DNA of 64,000 bases from Methylobacterium sp. Leaf112 (GTDB taxonomy: Bacteria > Pseudomonadota > Alphaproteobacteria > Rhizobiales > Beijerinckiaceae): positions 124,728 through 188,727 of the forward strand of contig NZ_LMNG01000012.1 in assembly GCF_001423295.1 (NCBI RefSeq), read 5' to 3'. The position numbers were made by a program, and so were the translations under genes. The notes beneath the pieces are model-generated. The model was not told the origin of the DNA. It searched no databases and saw only the letters and a program-made list of their open reading frames with translations. Positions 28,054-36,671 of the stretch are shown here, piece after piece (positions within the stretch are counted from its first letter, which is position 1; every line of letters starts with the position of its first letter).

Positions 28054-29160
28054 GTGGCAGCATCTGACGGGATCGGACGGATCGGCCCCTTGCGCGGGCG
28101 CGGCCCGGCGGCGCGGGTGGGCGAGATCGTCGAATCCCTCGAGGCGTCCCTGACCTTCGACGACAACCGTCTCGCGAGCCTCGTCTTCGGCCAGTACGAC
28201 CAGAACGTCGCCCATCTCGAGCGGCGCCTCGGCGTCACCGCCACGGCTTTGGGCAACCACCTCGTCATCAAGGGCTCGCCCGAGGCGGCGGAACTTGCCC
28301 GCAAGGTGTTCGAGCGCCTCTATGCCCGCGTCCGGGCCAGCGGCACCGCCCTGACGCTCGGCGACGTCGACGGCGCGATCCAGGAGACGACGCAGCAGGG
28401 CACCCTGTTCCCGGCGGCCGAGGTCAGCGCCGAGCCCGACCGGCCGGTCTTCGACCAGATCGCCACCCGCCGGCGCGGCGCCGTGCGCGCCCGCAACACG
28501 GCGCAGGACGCCTACATCAAGCTGCTGCGCACCCGCGAACTCGTGTTCGCCGAGGGCCCGGCCGGCACCGGCAAGACCTGGCTGGCCGTCGGCCACGCCG
28601 TCTCGCTGCTGGAGCAGGGTCACGTGGAGCGCATCATCCTGTCCCGCCCGGCCGTCGAGGCCGGCGAGCGCCTCGGCTTCCTGCCCGGCGACATGCGCGA
28701 CAAGGTCGATCCGTACCTGCGCCCGATCTACGACGCGCTCTACGATTTCATGGAAGCCCGCCACGTCGACCGCGGCCTTCAGACCGGGATCATCGAAATC
28801 GCGCCGCTCGCCTTCATGCGCGGACGCACCCTCACCAATGCCGTGGTGCTCCTCGACGAGGCGCAGAACACCACCTCCATGCAGATGAAGATGTTCCTGA
28901 CGCGCCTCGGCGAGAACTCCCGAATGATCATCACGGGTGATCCGAGCCAGGTCGATCTGCCGCCGGGCCAGCGCTCGGGCCTCGTCGAGGCGGTGAAGAT
29001 CCTGGACGGCGTCGAGGGCATCGGTCGCGTCACCTTCCGCGACGTCGACGTGGTACGCCACGACCTCGTGCGCCGCATCGTCACCGCCTACGAATCGGCC
29101 GCCCACGGCGAGCACGAATCCGACCGCAACCCGAATCCGCGCCGCCGGCCCAATTCATGA
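28054..29160 (+). CDS. PhoH family ATPase (YbeZ-like)
   Basis: YbeZ-type ATPase with an N-terminal KH-like region and a P-loop domain, thought to act with YbeY in ribosomal RNA maturation. From GTG 28054 it has 368 residues. Walker A GPAGTGKTW and Walker B VVLLDEAQNT are present, along with RPAVEAGERLGFLPGD and ITGDPSQVDLP, which define the PhoH domain. The GTG has GAAGGA seven bases upstream; an in-frame GTG at 28027 is less likely. It overlaps ybeY by four bases, supporting a functional pair. Confidence 0.94.
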   Translation: MAASDGIGRIGPLRGRGPAARVGEIVESLEASLTFDDNRLASLVFGQYDQNVAHLERRLGVTATALGNHLVIKGSPEAAELARKVFERLYARVRASGTALTLGDVDGAIQETTQQGTLFPAAEVSAEPDRPVFDQIATRRRGAVRARNTAQDAYIKLLRTRELVFAEGPAGTGKTWLAVGHAVSLLEQGHVERIILSRPAVEAGERLGFLPGDMRDKVDPYLRPIYDALYDFMEARHVDRGLQTGIIEIAPLAFMRGRTLTNAVVLLDEAQNTTSMQMKMFLTRLGENSRMIITGDPSQVDLPPGQRSGLVEAVKILDGVEGIGRVTFRDVDVVRHDLVRRIVTAYESAAHGEHESDRNPNPRRRPNS

Positions 29161-29642
29161 TCGAGACCGAAATCGACGTCGCCGTCGAGGACGCACGCTG
29201 GAACGACGTGGTGCCGGACCTCGAAGCGTTCGTGATCCGCGCCGTGGAGGCCGGGCTCGCCATCGCACCGGATTCCCCCAAGGAAGCGGTGGAGGTCAGC
29301 GTCCTGCTCACCACCGACGCTGCGGTGCAGGCCCTGAACCGGACTTGGCGCGGACAGGACAAGCCCACCAACGTCCTGTCGTTTCCTGCGCCCCCGCAGC
29401 CCCCCCATGCGGGAATGGCGCGGCCGCTCGGCGATGTCGTTCTTGCGTATGACACGATGCTGCGCGAGAGTGCCGAGCAATCGAAGCCGCTCAGTCACCA
29501 CCTCGCGCACCTCCTTGTCCATGGCACCCTCCACCTCCTCGGTCAGGACCACGAGACGGGCGACGCGGACGCCGAGGCCATGGAGGCGCTCGAAATCGCG
29601 GCCCTCGCCACCCTCGGCATGCCCGATCCCTACGCCGATTGA
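29157..29642 (+). CDS. ybeY: Endoribonuclease YbeY
   Basis: Zinc-dependent RNase involved in 16S rRNA 3'-end maturation and ribosome quality control. The 161-residue protein has NRTWRGQDKPTNVLSFP and the metal site HGTLHLLGQDH with His122, His126 and His132. The stop of phoH and the ATG share ATGA. The three genes phoH, ybeY and the CorC-like gene form a compact block here as in most proteobacteria. Confidence 0.95.
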   Translation: MIETEIDVAVEDARWNDVVPDLEAFVIRAVEAGLAIAPDSPKEAVEVSVLLTTDAAVQALNRTWRGQDKPTNVLSFPAPPQPPHAGMARPLGDVVLAYDTMLRESAEQSKPLSHHLAHLLVHGTLHLLGQDHETGDADAEAMEALEIAALATLGMPDPYAD

Positions 29643-29678
29643 GCGGCAGCAACGCCCGTCATCCCAGATCAGAGAGAC

Positions 29679-30803
29679 ATGACGAACGATCGAAGTCGCG
29701 GCGCGGCCCAGGCCGCGCCCAGCGCGAACGACGGTGAGGCTCACCCCCGCGAGCCCTGGTACGACCGTCTGCTGCACGTCTTCCACCTCCGGCCGCGCGA
29801 TTCGTTGCGCGACGATATCGAGGACCGGCTGGCTGAGCCCGATTCGGGCGAGAACGCCTTCTCGCCCATCGAGCGCGCCATGCTCAAGAACGTGCTCGGC
29901 CTGCACAAGGTGCGGGTGGACGACGTGATGATCCCGCGCATCGACATCGTCGCCGTGTCCATGGACACGAGTCTGGGCGAATTGCTCAAGCTGTTCCGGA
30001 CGGCCGGGCATTCGCGCCTGCCCGTCTACGGCGAGACCCTCGACGACCCGAAGGGCATGGTCCACATCCGCGACTTCGTCGAGCATATCGCCGCCCGCGC
30101 GGAGGTCGGCCATCGGCGGCCGGGCGCGACCCCCGTCGAGTCCTCCCTCGCCGAGCCTTCGGACGAAACACCGGTCCCGCGGCCCCGCCGGGGTGCCCGC
30201 GCATTGCGCACTCTCAACCTCGCCAGCGTCGATCTTTCGGCGACCCTCGCCTCCACCCGGATCCAGCGTCCGGTCCTGTTCGTGCCGCCCTCCATGCCGG
30301 CCATCGACCTCCTCGTGCGGATGCAGGCGACCCGCACCCACATGGCGCTGGTCATCGACGAGTACGGCGGCACGGACGGCCTCATCTCCATCGAGGATCT
30401 CGTCGAGATGGTGGTGGGCGACATCGAGGACGAGCACGACGTCGCTGAAGGCCGCCTCGTGCAGCGCGTCGAGGGCGAAGGCGACGTCTTCGTGGCCGAC
30501 GCCCGTGCGGGCCTCGCCGAGGTGTCGGAGGCGAGCGGCGTCGACCTCGTCGCGGCGGTCGGCGAGATGGCGGAGGAGATCGACACCATCGGGGGCCTCA
30601 TCGTGACCCTCGCCGGACGCGTGCCCTCGCGCGGCGAACTCATCGCCGGCCCGGGCGACCTCGAATTCGAGGTGCTCGACGCGGATCCACGGCGGGTGAA
30701 GCGCCTGCGTCTCAAGCGCAGCGATGCGCAGATCGCGTCGGTGGTGCCGCTGGCGCTGCCGCCGCCCGCACCCAATCCGAGCCTCGAAGCCCCCGCATCG
30801 TGA
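29679..30803 (+). CDS. CorC/HlyC-type CBS domain protein
   Basis: Cytosolic CBS-pair protein related to CorC and TlyC, linked to magnesium/cobalt efflux. The 374-residue product lacks the DUF21 membrane domain. It has an N-terminal region (ENAFSPIERAMLKNVLGL), two CBS motifs (VDDVMIPRIDIVAV near residue 80, and PSMPAIDLLVRMQ with LVIDEYGGTDGLISIEDLVE near 200-245) and the C-terminal CorC_HlyC domain (about 270-350). A 50-residue insertion between the CBS motifs (GATPVESSLAEPSDET) is low in complexity. lnt follows after 16 bases. Confidence 0.9.
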   Translation: MTNDRSRGAAQAAPSANDGEAHPREPWYDRLLHVFHLRPRDSLRDDIEDRLAEPDSGENAFSPIERAMLKNVLGLHKVRVDDVMIPRIDIVAVSMDTSLGELLKLFRTAGHSRLPVYGETLDDPKGMVHIRDFVEHIAARAEVGHRRPGATPVESSLAEPSDETPVPRPRRGARALRTLNLASVDLSATLASTRIQRPVLFVPPSMPAIDLLVRMQATRTHMALVIDEYGGTDGLISIEDLVEMVVGDIEDEHDVAEGRLVQRVEGEGDVFVADARAGLAEVSEASGVDLVAAVGEMAEEIDTIGGLIVTLAGRVPSRGELIAGPGDLEFEVLDADPRRVKRLRLKRSDAQIASVVPLALPPPAPNPSLEAPAS

Positions 30804-30819
30804 CGGCGACGGTCGTTCG

Positions 30820-32484
30820 ATGACTGTTGGCCGCGCCGACGCCATGCCGGCGCCCGGCCCCCTCGCCCTCCTCGCCCAATGGGTGATGCTGAGCGCGGGG
30901 TGGCGCCGGCTGCTCGTCGCCTATTGCGCCGGGGCGTTCGGGGCCCTGGCGATGCCGCCCTTCGGCGCCCTTCCGGCCCTCGCCGTCGCTCTGTCGGTGG
31001 CCGTCTGGCTCCTCGACGGCGCTCCCACGGGCCGCCGCGCCTGGCATACCCTGCGGACCGCCGGCCTCATCGGCTGGGCCTGGGGGTTCGGCTATCTCAC
31101 GGCCGGCCTGTGGTGGCTTGGCTCGGCCTTCCTGGTGGAAGCGGAGGAATTCGCCTGGGCCCTGCCCCTCGGAGTGATCGGCCTGCCGGCGGTGCTGGGC
31201 GTGTTCTACGGGTTCGGGTTCGCCCTGGCCCGCCTCGTCTGGTCGCCGGGCGCGGGGCGCGTCCTCGCCCTCGCCTTCGGGCTCGCCGCCTGCGAGTGGC
31301 TGCGCGGCCACCTGTTCACGGGTTTCCCGTGGAACACCCTCGGGATGGCGCTCGGCCAGAACCTCTGGCTGATGCAGAGTGCGGCCGGAATCGGCCTCTA
31401 CGGCCTCACCCTCCTGGCGGTCCTGATCGCCGCCGCTCCCGCGACCCTCGCGACGGGCGCGTCCCCGTCCGCCCGTTTGGTGCCGACCGTTCTGGCGGGC
31501 ATCGTACTCGGGTCCATGGCGCTCCTCGGCGCGGCGCGCCTGCCGGCAGGGCCCGACGCCACCGTGGCGGGCATCCGGCTGCGCCTCGTCCAGCCGAACC
31601 TGAACCAGGACGCCAAGTTCCGCCCCGAGAACCGCGAAGACATCCTCGACCGCTACATCGAGCTCAGCGACCGTGCCGCCGCCCCGGACCGGTCGGGCCT
31701 GTCCGACGTCACCCACGTGATCTGGCCGGAATCGGCGTTTCCGTTCCTGATCCAGCGCGACCCGGCAGCCCTGGCCCGCATCGCCGCCGCCCTGCCGCCG
31801 GGCAAGCAGCTGATCACGGGCGCGGCCCGGGCCGACACGCCGCTCCCGGGCGAGCGCCCGCACTTCTTCAACGCGATCCTCACCCTCGCGGCCGGGCCGA
31901 AACTCGGTGAAGTCTACGACAAGGTTCACCTCGTCCCCTTCGGCGAGTATCTGCCGGGTCCCCTCGACGCATTCCTGCGGGCCCTGCACATCCGTCAGTT
32001 CGTGTCGATTCCCGGCGGGTTCACCGCCGGTGACCGAGCCCGTCAGCGCATCCTGTCGGTACCGGGATTACCGCCCATCGCCGCCACCATCTGCTACGAG
32101 GCGATCTTCCCCGGCGCCATCGTGCCGGAAGCGGGTCCGAGCGGGCCGCCGCCGGTGCCGGGCCTGATCCTCAACCTCACCAACGATGCCTGGTTCGGCG
32201 ACACGCCCGGCCCGCGCCAGCACTTCGCCCAGGCGCGCCTGCGCGCCGTCGAGGAAGGCCTACCCCTGGTGCGCGACGCCAACACCGGCATCTCGGCCGT
32301 GGTCGACGCCCATGGCCGGATCGTCGCGAGCCTGCCCGTCGGGGTCGAGGGCGTCCTCGACGCCGATCTCCCCGTGCGGCTCGCCGATCGTACCCCCTAC
32401 GCCCGCTTCGGCGACGCTCCCTTCGCGATTCTGCTCGGCCTCACCCTCATCCTGGCGCTCACGGCGCGACGGCGGTCGGCGTGA
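30820..32484 (+). CDS. lnt: Apolipoprotein N-acyltransferase
   Basis: Adds the third acyl chain to the N-terminal Cys of lipoproteins, the last maturation step in the inner membrane. From ATG 30820 it has 554 residues: about six to seven membrane helices in the first 220 residues, a periplasmic nitrilase domain (about 235-510) with the triad Glu304 (WPESAF), Lys368 (YDKVHLVPFGEYLP) and Cys425 (ICYEAIFPG), and a last hydrophobic helix. A second ATG at 30844 is possible. The first enzyme of the pathway, lgt, is at 47.0 kb. Confidence 0.95.
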   Translation: MTVGRADAMPAPGPLALLAQWVMLSAGWRRLLVAYCAGAFGALAMPPFGALPALAVALSVAVWLLDGAPTGRRAWHTLRTAGLIGWAWGFGYLTAGLWWLGSAFLVEAEEFAWALPLGVIGLPAVLGVFYGFGFALARLVWSPGAGRVLALAFGLAACEWLRGHLFTGFPWNTLGMALGQNLWLMQSAAGIGLYGLTLLAVLIAAAPATLATGASPSARLVPTVLAGIVLGSMALLGAARLPAGPDATVAGIRLRLVQPNLNQDAKFRPENREDILDRYIELSDRAAAPDRSGLSDVTHVIWPESAFPFLIQRDPAALARIAAALPPGKQLITGAARADTPLPGERPHFFNAILTLAAGPKLGEVYDKVHLVPFGEYLPGPLDAFLRALHIRQFVSIPGGFTAGDRARQRILSVPGLPPIAATICYEAIFPGAIVPEAGPSGPPPVPGLILNLTNDAWFGDTPGPRQHFAQARLRAVEEGLPLVRDANTGISAVVDAHGRIVASLPVGVEGVLDADLPVRLADRTPYARFGDAPFAILLGLTLILALTARRRSA

Positions 32485-33668
32485 GCCGGCCGGTGTCGGC
32501 GGCGCGTCCCCTCCTCCTCGGCGCCGGCATCCTGCTCGTCGCGTTCAACATGCGCCCGGCCCTGACCACCGTCGGGCCGCTCATCGAGACGATCCAGGCG
32601 GCGACCGGGCTCGGGACCCGGGGTGCGGCCCTCCTCAACACCCTGCCGGTGCTGTGCATCGGCCTCGCCTGCGTGCTGGGCCCCCTCGTGATCCGCCGAC
32701 TCGGCGCCGATCGCGGCGTCCTGCTCGCCGTCGCCATCGTCACCCTCGGTTCGGGGCTCCGGGGCTTTGGCGGATTGGGACCGCTCTTTGCCGGCGCCTG
32801 CCTCGCCGCCCTCGGGATCGGCCTGTCGGGCGTCCTGCTACCGGGGCTCGTGAAGCGCGAGTTCCCAACCCAGGTCGGCCGCGTCACCGGGCTCTACACC
32901 ATGGTCCTGTGTCTCGGGGCCGCCGCCGGGGCGGGCTTCAGCGTGCCCCTGACGCAGGCCGCCGGAAACTGGTCCACGGCCCTCGGCCTCTGGAGCGTCC
33001 CGGCCCTGGTCGCCACCCTGGCGTGGCTCCCCTTCGCCCGCGCGCCCGACCCGGCCGAACGCGCCGTGCGGCGGCGCCCCCTGTGGCGGGACCGGCTCGC
33101 CTGGCAGGTGACCGGGTTCATGGGCCTGCAATCGTCGCTCGCCTACATCATGTTCGGCTGGCTGCCGGTGGTGCTGCACGACCGAGGCCTCAGCGCCATG
33201 GAGGCCGGCTACGTCGCGTCCCTCATGAGCATCGGGCAGGCGCCCTTCGCCCTCGTCGTGCCGTCCCTCGCCGCGCGGGCAAAGGACCAGCGCCTGTTCG
33301 CCATGGTGTTGCTGGGCCTCGCCGTGGTGACCATCCTGGGCCTGGTCTTCGGGCCCCTCGGTCTCGCTCTGCCGTTCGGTATGCTGCTGGGCGGCGCCCT
33401 CGGTGGCCTGTTCGGCCTCGGCCTCACCCTCATCGTCCTGCGTGCCCGCGACACGGCCGGCGCGGCGGATCTCGCCGCCATGTCCCAGAGCGTCGGCTAC
33501 ACCTTGGCGTCCCTCGGCCCCCTCGGCTTCGGCCTCGCCCACGACCTCACCGGCGGCTGGGGCGCCTCCGTCACCCTGTTCTGTCTCATCGCCGGGGGCG
33601 CACTGATCTGCAGCTTCTGGGCCGGGCAGAACCGGACCGTCGGCGTGCCGGACCCGCGCGGCGCCTGA
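32481..33668 (+). CDS. MFS transporter, CynX/NimT family
   Basis: Predicted 12-helix major facilitator of 395 residues in the inner membrane. The N-terminal FNMRPALTTVGPLIETIQAATGL and VKREFPTQVGRVTGLYT are characteristic of the CynX/NimT group (cyanate or 2-nitroimidazole transporters), whose real substrates are mostly unknown. The GTG start overlaps the lnt stop (GTGA), so it is cotranscribed with lnt; in rhizobia this position usually holds an HTH regulator and metK. The last codons (PRGA-stop) are duplicated 57 bases downstream, see the repeat entry. Confidence 0.88.
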   Translation: MSRPVSAARPLLLGAGILLVAFNMRPALTTVGPLIETIQAATGLGTRGAALLNTLPVLCIGLACVLGPLVIRRLGADRGVLLAVAIVTLGSGLRGFGGLGPLFAGACLAALGIGLSGVLLPGLVKREFPTQVGRVTGLYTMVLCLGAAAGAGFSVPLTQAAGNWSTALGLWSVPALVATLAWLPFARAPDPAERAVRRRPLWRDRLAWQVTGFMGLQSSLAYIMFGWLPVVLHDRGLSAMEAGYVASLMSIGQAPFALVVPSLAARAKDQRLFAMVLLGLAVVTILGLVFGPLGLALPFGMLLGGALGGLFGLGLTLIVLRARDTAGAADLAAMSQSVGYTLASLGPLGFGLAHDLTGGWGASVTLFCLIAGGALICSFWAGQNRTVGVPDPRGA

Positions 33669-33726
33669 GACTGACTCCGGATGATCCATTCGGAGACAGT
33701 CTCAGACAGCCCGCGCGGCGCTTGAG
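33653..33726. repeat. Palindrome flanked by a 17-bp direct repeat
   Basis: CCCGCGCGGCGCCTGAG (33653-33669), the 3' end of the MFS gene, recurs as CCCGCGCGGCGCTTGAG (33710-33726). Between them lies a hairpin (33665-33705) with arms CTGAGACTG-A-CTCCG and CGGAG-A-CAGTCTCAG. The outer copy encodes the same final residues and stop in its own frame. This looks like a palindrome insertion that duplicated its target. Confidence 0.8.
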
Positions 33727-33822
33727 CGAAGCCCAAATCCGCATCGCGAAGCGATCAACCGGTATGAGACGGCGCCCCCTGCGGCGGGACAGCCGCCGAC
33801 GATCCCTCGGTCCAACGAAAAA

Positions 33823-33850
33823 CCCCGCACGGCCGGGGGGCCGTGCGGGG
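33823..33850 (-). terminator. Rho-independent terminator of the catalase gene
   Basis: CCCCGCACGGCC, loop GGGG and GGCCGTGCGGGG make a perfect 12-bp stem; on the minus strand it is followed by TTTTTCG. It lies 38 bases after the catalase stop. Confidence 0.92.
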
Positions 33851-33888
33851 CTGGGGTTCCGGTGACGCCGGTCTACGGCGCCTGAGGC

Positions 33889-35478
33889 TTACTCGGCGGC
33901 GACGCGGTGGGCTTGGCTGCCGTCCGTATAGGTCTCGGCCTGGAGGCGCTTGCCCGGAGCCGCGCGGCCCGGAAGCGGCGGCAGGGCCAGGGCCTTCGCC
34001 AGATCGATGCCCGCCCCCTCGGCGACGCGGCGGCCGTAATCCGCATCCGCGTGAGAGAAGTGCCAGACCATCCGCAGCTGGATCGCCTCGGGGCACTGCT
34101 TCATGTCGCCGACGAGGTTGGCGATGAGGTCGTCGCGCTCCCAATCCTGGAACGAACGGTAGCGCACGCCGGCCTGCGTGTAGTCGTCCTCGGTGCGCGA
34201 GGTCTGGAAGCGGCCGAGCTGGCCCTCCACCGGCTGGTGGTAGTCCTTGGCGGGCTTGGGCGCTTCGGCGAGGCCCTCACCGATGGTCGAGGGCTCGTAG
34301 TTGATGTGGCGGTTCTGGCCATGGCCGTCGACCCCATAGGTCATCTGGCCGTCGCGCTGGTTCGAATAGACCTTCACGCCGGGCTGCGGCGCGTTGATCG
34401 GCAGCTGGAGGTAGTTGGCGCCGACGCGGTAACGCTGCGTGTCCGAGTAGGACAGCGTCCGGCCCTGGAGCATCTTGTCGTCCGAGAAATCGATACCGTC
34501 GACGAGCACGCCCGTGCCGAAGGCCGACTGCTCGACTTCCGCGAAGAAGTTGTCGGGCACGCGGTCGAGCACCATGCGGCCCACCGGCAGCAGCGGGAAG
34601 TCTTCCACCGGCCACAGCTTGGTGTCGTCCAGGGGATCGAACGACAGGTGGTCGTTCGGGCCGTCGGGCATGATCTGCACGCAGAATTCCCACTCGGGGA
34701 AGTTGCCCTTGGAAATGTTGTCGTAGAGGTCGCGGGTGGCGTGGCCGACATCCTTGGCCTGGATCTCGGAGGCTTGGGCCGAAGTCAGGTTGCGGATGCC
34801 CTGCTTGGGCTCCCAATGGAACTTGCACAGCACCGCTTCGCCCTGGTCGTTGACGAGCTTGTAGGTGTTGACGCCCGAGCCTTCCATCTCCCGATAGTTG
34901 GCCGGGATGCCCCATGGCGACTTCAGGTGGGTGACCATGTGGATGGCTTCGGGGTGCTGGGCCACGAAGTCGAAGAAGCGCCACGCCTCCTGGCGGTTCG
35001 TCACCGGGTCCGGCTTGAACGCGTGGATCATGTCGGGGAACTTGATCGCGTCGCGGATGAAGAAGACCTTGAGGTTGTTGCCGACGAGATCCCAATTGCC
35101 GTCGACGGTCTTGAACTTCACCGCGAAGCCGCGCGGGTCGCGCTCGGTCTCAGGCGACTCCTTGGCGCCCGCGACGGTGGAGAAGCGCACGAACATCGGC
35201 GTCTTCACGCCGGTCTCGTTGAGCACGCGGGCGCGGGTGTACTTGGAGGCCGGCTCGTTGCCGATCTTGCCGTAAGCCTCGAAGTAGCCGTGGGCGCCCG
35301 CACCGCGAGCGTGCACCACGCGCTCCGGAATGCGCTCGCGGTCGAAATGCGTGATCTTCTCGATGAACTGGTAGTTCTCGAGGGTCGCAGGACCGCGCTC
35401 GCCCACCGTGCGGGTGCTCTGGTTGTCGCGAACCGGGTGGCCCTGACGGGTGGTCAGAATCGGGCGCTGATCGCTCAT
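33889..35478 (-). CDS. katA: Monofunctional heme catalase
   Basis: Breaks down hydrogen peroxide. The protein has 529 residues from ATG 35478, which is preceded by GGAGAGCACC. Motifs: [20 protein letters not shown] with the distal His56, [21 protein letters not shown], the distal Asn near 128 in [10 protein letters not shown], and the heme-ligand signature [12 protein letters not shown] with the proximal Tyr. It is a small-subunit clade enzyme by length. It is divergent from oxyR with 161 bases between, so peroxide induction by OxyR is expected. In-frame upstream codons to 35610 lie in the promoter region and are rejected. Confidence 0.96.
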   Translation of the reverse strand: MSDQRPILTTRQGHPVRDNQSTRTVGERGPATLENYQFIEKITHFDRERIPERVVHARGAGAHGYFEAYGKIGNEPASKYTRARVLNETGVKTPMFVRFSTVAGAKESPETERDPRGFAVKFKTVDGNWDLVGNNLKVFFIRDAIKFPDMIHAFKPDPVTNRQEAWRFFDFVAQHPEAIHMVTHLKSPWGIPANYREMEGSGVNTYKLVNDQGEAVLCKFHWEPKQGIRNLTSAQASEIQAKDVGHATRDLYDNISKGNFPEWEFCVQIMPDGPNDHLSFDPLDDTKLWPVEDFPLLPVGRMVLDRVPDNFFAEVEQSAFGTGVLVDGIDFSDDKMLQGRTLSYSDTQRYRVGANYLQLPINAPQPGVKVYSNQRDGQMTYGVDGHGQNRHINYEPSTIGEGLAEAPKPAKDYHQPVEGQLGRFQTSRTEDDYTQAGVRYRSFQDWERDDLIANLVGDMKQCPEAIQLRMVWHFSHADADYGRRVAEGAGIDLAKALALPPLPGRAAPGKRLQAETYTDGSQAHRVAAE

Positions 35479-35626
35479 GCGGTGCTCTCTCCAAATGGTT
35501 GAATCGGACCGGGGGATGGGTTCGGAGCACCGTGGCTCGTGAACGCCATCGACCCTGGAATTGTTCTGAGACCAGCTTATGGACCCCCGTGGATCGTTTG
35601 GCCAATGCATCGTGGCAAACGTTCTG

Positions 35627-35641
35627 ATAGACGCAGCCTAT
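35627..35641. promoter_or_regulatory. OxyR-type half-operator over the oxyR start
   Basis: ATAG-ACGCAGC-CTAT matches the OxyR element ATAG-N7-CTAT exactly, and the final AT is the first two bases of the oxyR ATG. OxyR tetramers bind two such elements in tandem; the upstream partner would lie near 35605-35619, where the match is poor. Position suggests autorepression of oxyR and activation of katA. Confidence 0.7.
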
Positions 35642-36614
35642 GAACCTGTCTGGATTGTCCCTGCGCGACCTCGAGTATGTCGTGGCCGTCGCCGAGGAGA
35701 CGCATTTCGGTCGCGCCGCCGAGCGCTGCAACGTCAGCCAGCCGACCCTGAGCGTGCAGGTGCGCAAGCTCGAGGAATCCCTGGGCCTCGTCCTGTTCGA
35801 ACGCGGCAACCGCCGGGTGATGCTCACCCCCGCCGGCCAAGGCATCGTCCGGCAGGCCCGCACGGTGCTGGCCGAGGCGCAGCGCCTGCTGGTGCTGGCG
35901 AGCGAGGGACGCGGCGCGCCGCTCACCGGCCGCCTCGTGCTCGCGGCCATCCAGACGCTCGGCCCCTACCTTTTTCCCCTTGTCCTGCGCAGCCTGCGCC
36001 AGGAATTCCCGCTGCTGGCCCTGGCGCTGAGCGAAGCGCGCACGGCGGAAATTCTGGAAGGGTTGCGCGACGGGCGCATCGACGCCGCCCTGCTGTCCCT
36101 GCCGGTGCCGTCGTCAGGGCTGACGATCTCGCCGCTGTTCATCGAGCCGTTCCTGCTCGCCTGCCCGGCCGAGCATCCCCTGGCCCGCGGCGGCGCCCTG
36201 CGGGCCCGCGACATCGCCGGGCCGGACCTTCTTCTCCTCGATGAAGGCAATTGCCTGCGCGACCAGACCGTGGCGGCCTGCGGCGCCGGCAGTGCGGCCG
36301 GCCGCCACGCCACGAGTCTGGAGACCCTGCGCTCCATGGTGGCGGCGGGGGCCGGCTACACCCTGCTGCCGGCCCTCGCCGTGCCGGCGGCGCCCGATCC
36401 GAGCGGCCTTACCGTGACGCGGGGCTTCGACGTCGATGGTCCCGGCCGTACCGTCGCTCTCGCCTGGCGTGCCAGCGATCCGCGCGGCGCCGGCCTCGCG
36501 CACCTTGCCGCCTTCTTCCGCGCGCACGCACCGGCCGGTACCACCGCCTGCCGCGACGACGGGGCTTCGGCACCCGCATCGGCCCGTCGTGACAGCGTCT
36601 CCGATCCGGTGTAG
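35640..36614 (+). CDS. oxyR: Hydrogen peroxide-sensing LysR regulator OxyR
   Basis: A LysR regulator of 324 residues that turns on peroxide defence when its two cysteines form a disulfide. The N-terminal winged helix (LRDLEYVVAVAEETHFGRAAERC) is normal. The redox pair is Cys205 and Cys214 in EGNCLRDQTVAACG, with the same nine-residue spacing as Cys199/Cys208 of E. coli OxyR, which separates it from other LysR proteins. It is divergent from the catalase gene. The C-terminal 20 residues (ASAPASARRDSVS) are a variable tail. Confidence 0.94.
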   Translation: MNLSGLSLRDLEYVVAVAEETHFGRAAERCNVSQPTLSVQVRKLEESLGLVLFERGNRRVMLTPAGQGIVRQARTVLAEAQRLLVLASEGRGAPLTGRLVLAAIQTLGPYLFPLVLRSLRQEFPLLALALSEARTAEILEGLRDGRIDAALLSLPVPSSGLTISPLFIEPFLLACPAEHPLARGGALRARDIAGPDLLLLDEGNCLRDQTVAACGAGSAAGRHATSLETLRSMVAAGAGYTLLPALAVPAAPDPSGLTVTRGFDVDGPGRTVALAWRASDPRGAGLAHLAAFFRAHAPAGTTACRDDGASAPASARRDSVSDPV

Positions 36615-36671
36615 CGCGCCAGATCTCCCCTACGGCCCTCCCTCCCCCGCTCTCGCCTCCCGGCTCCCGCT

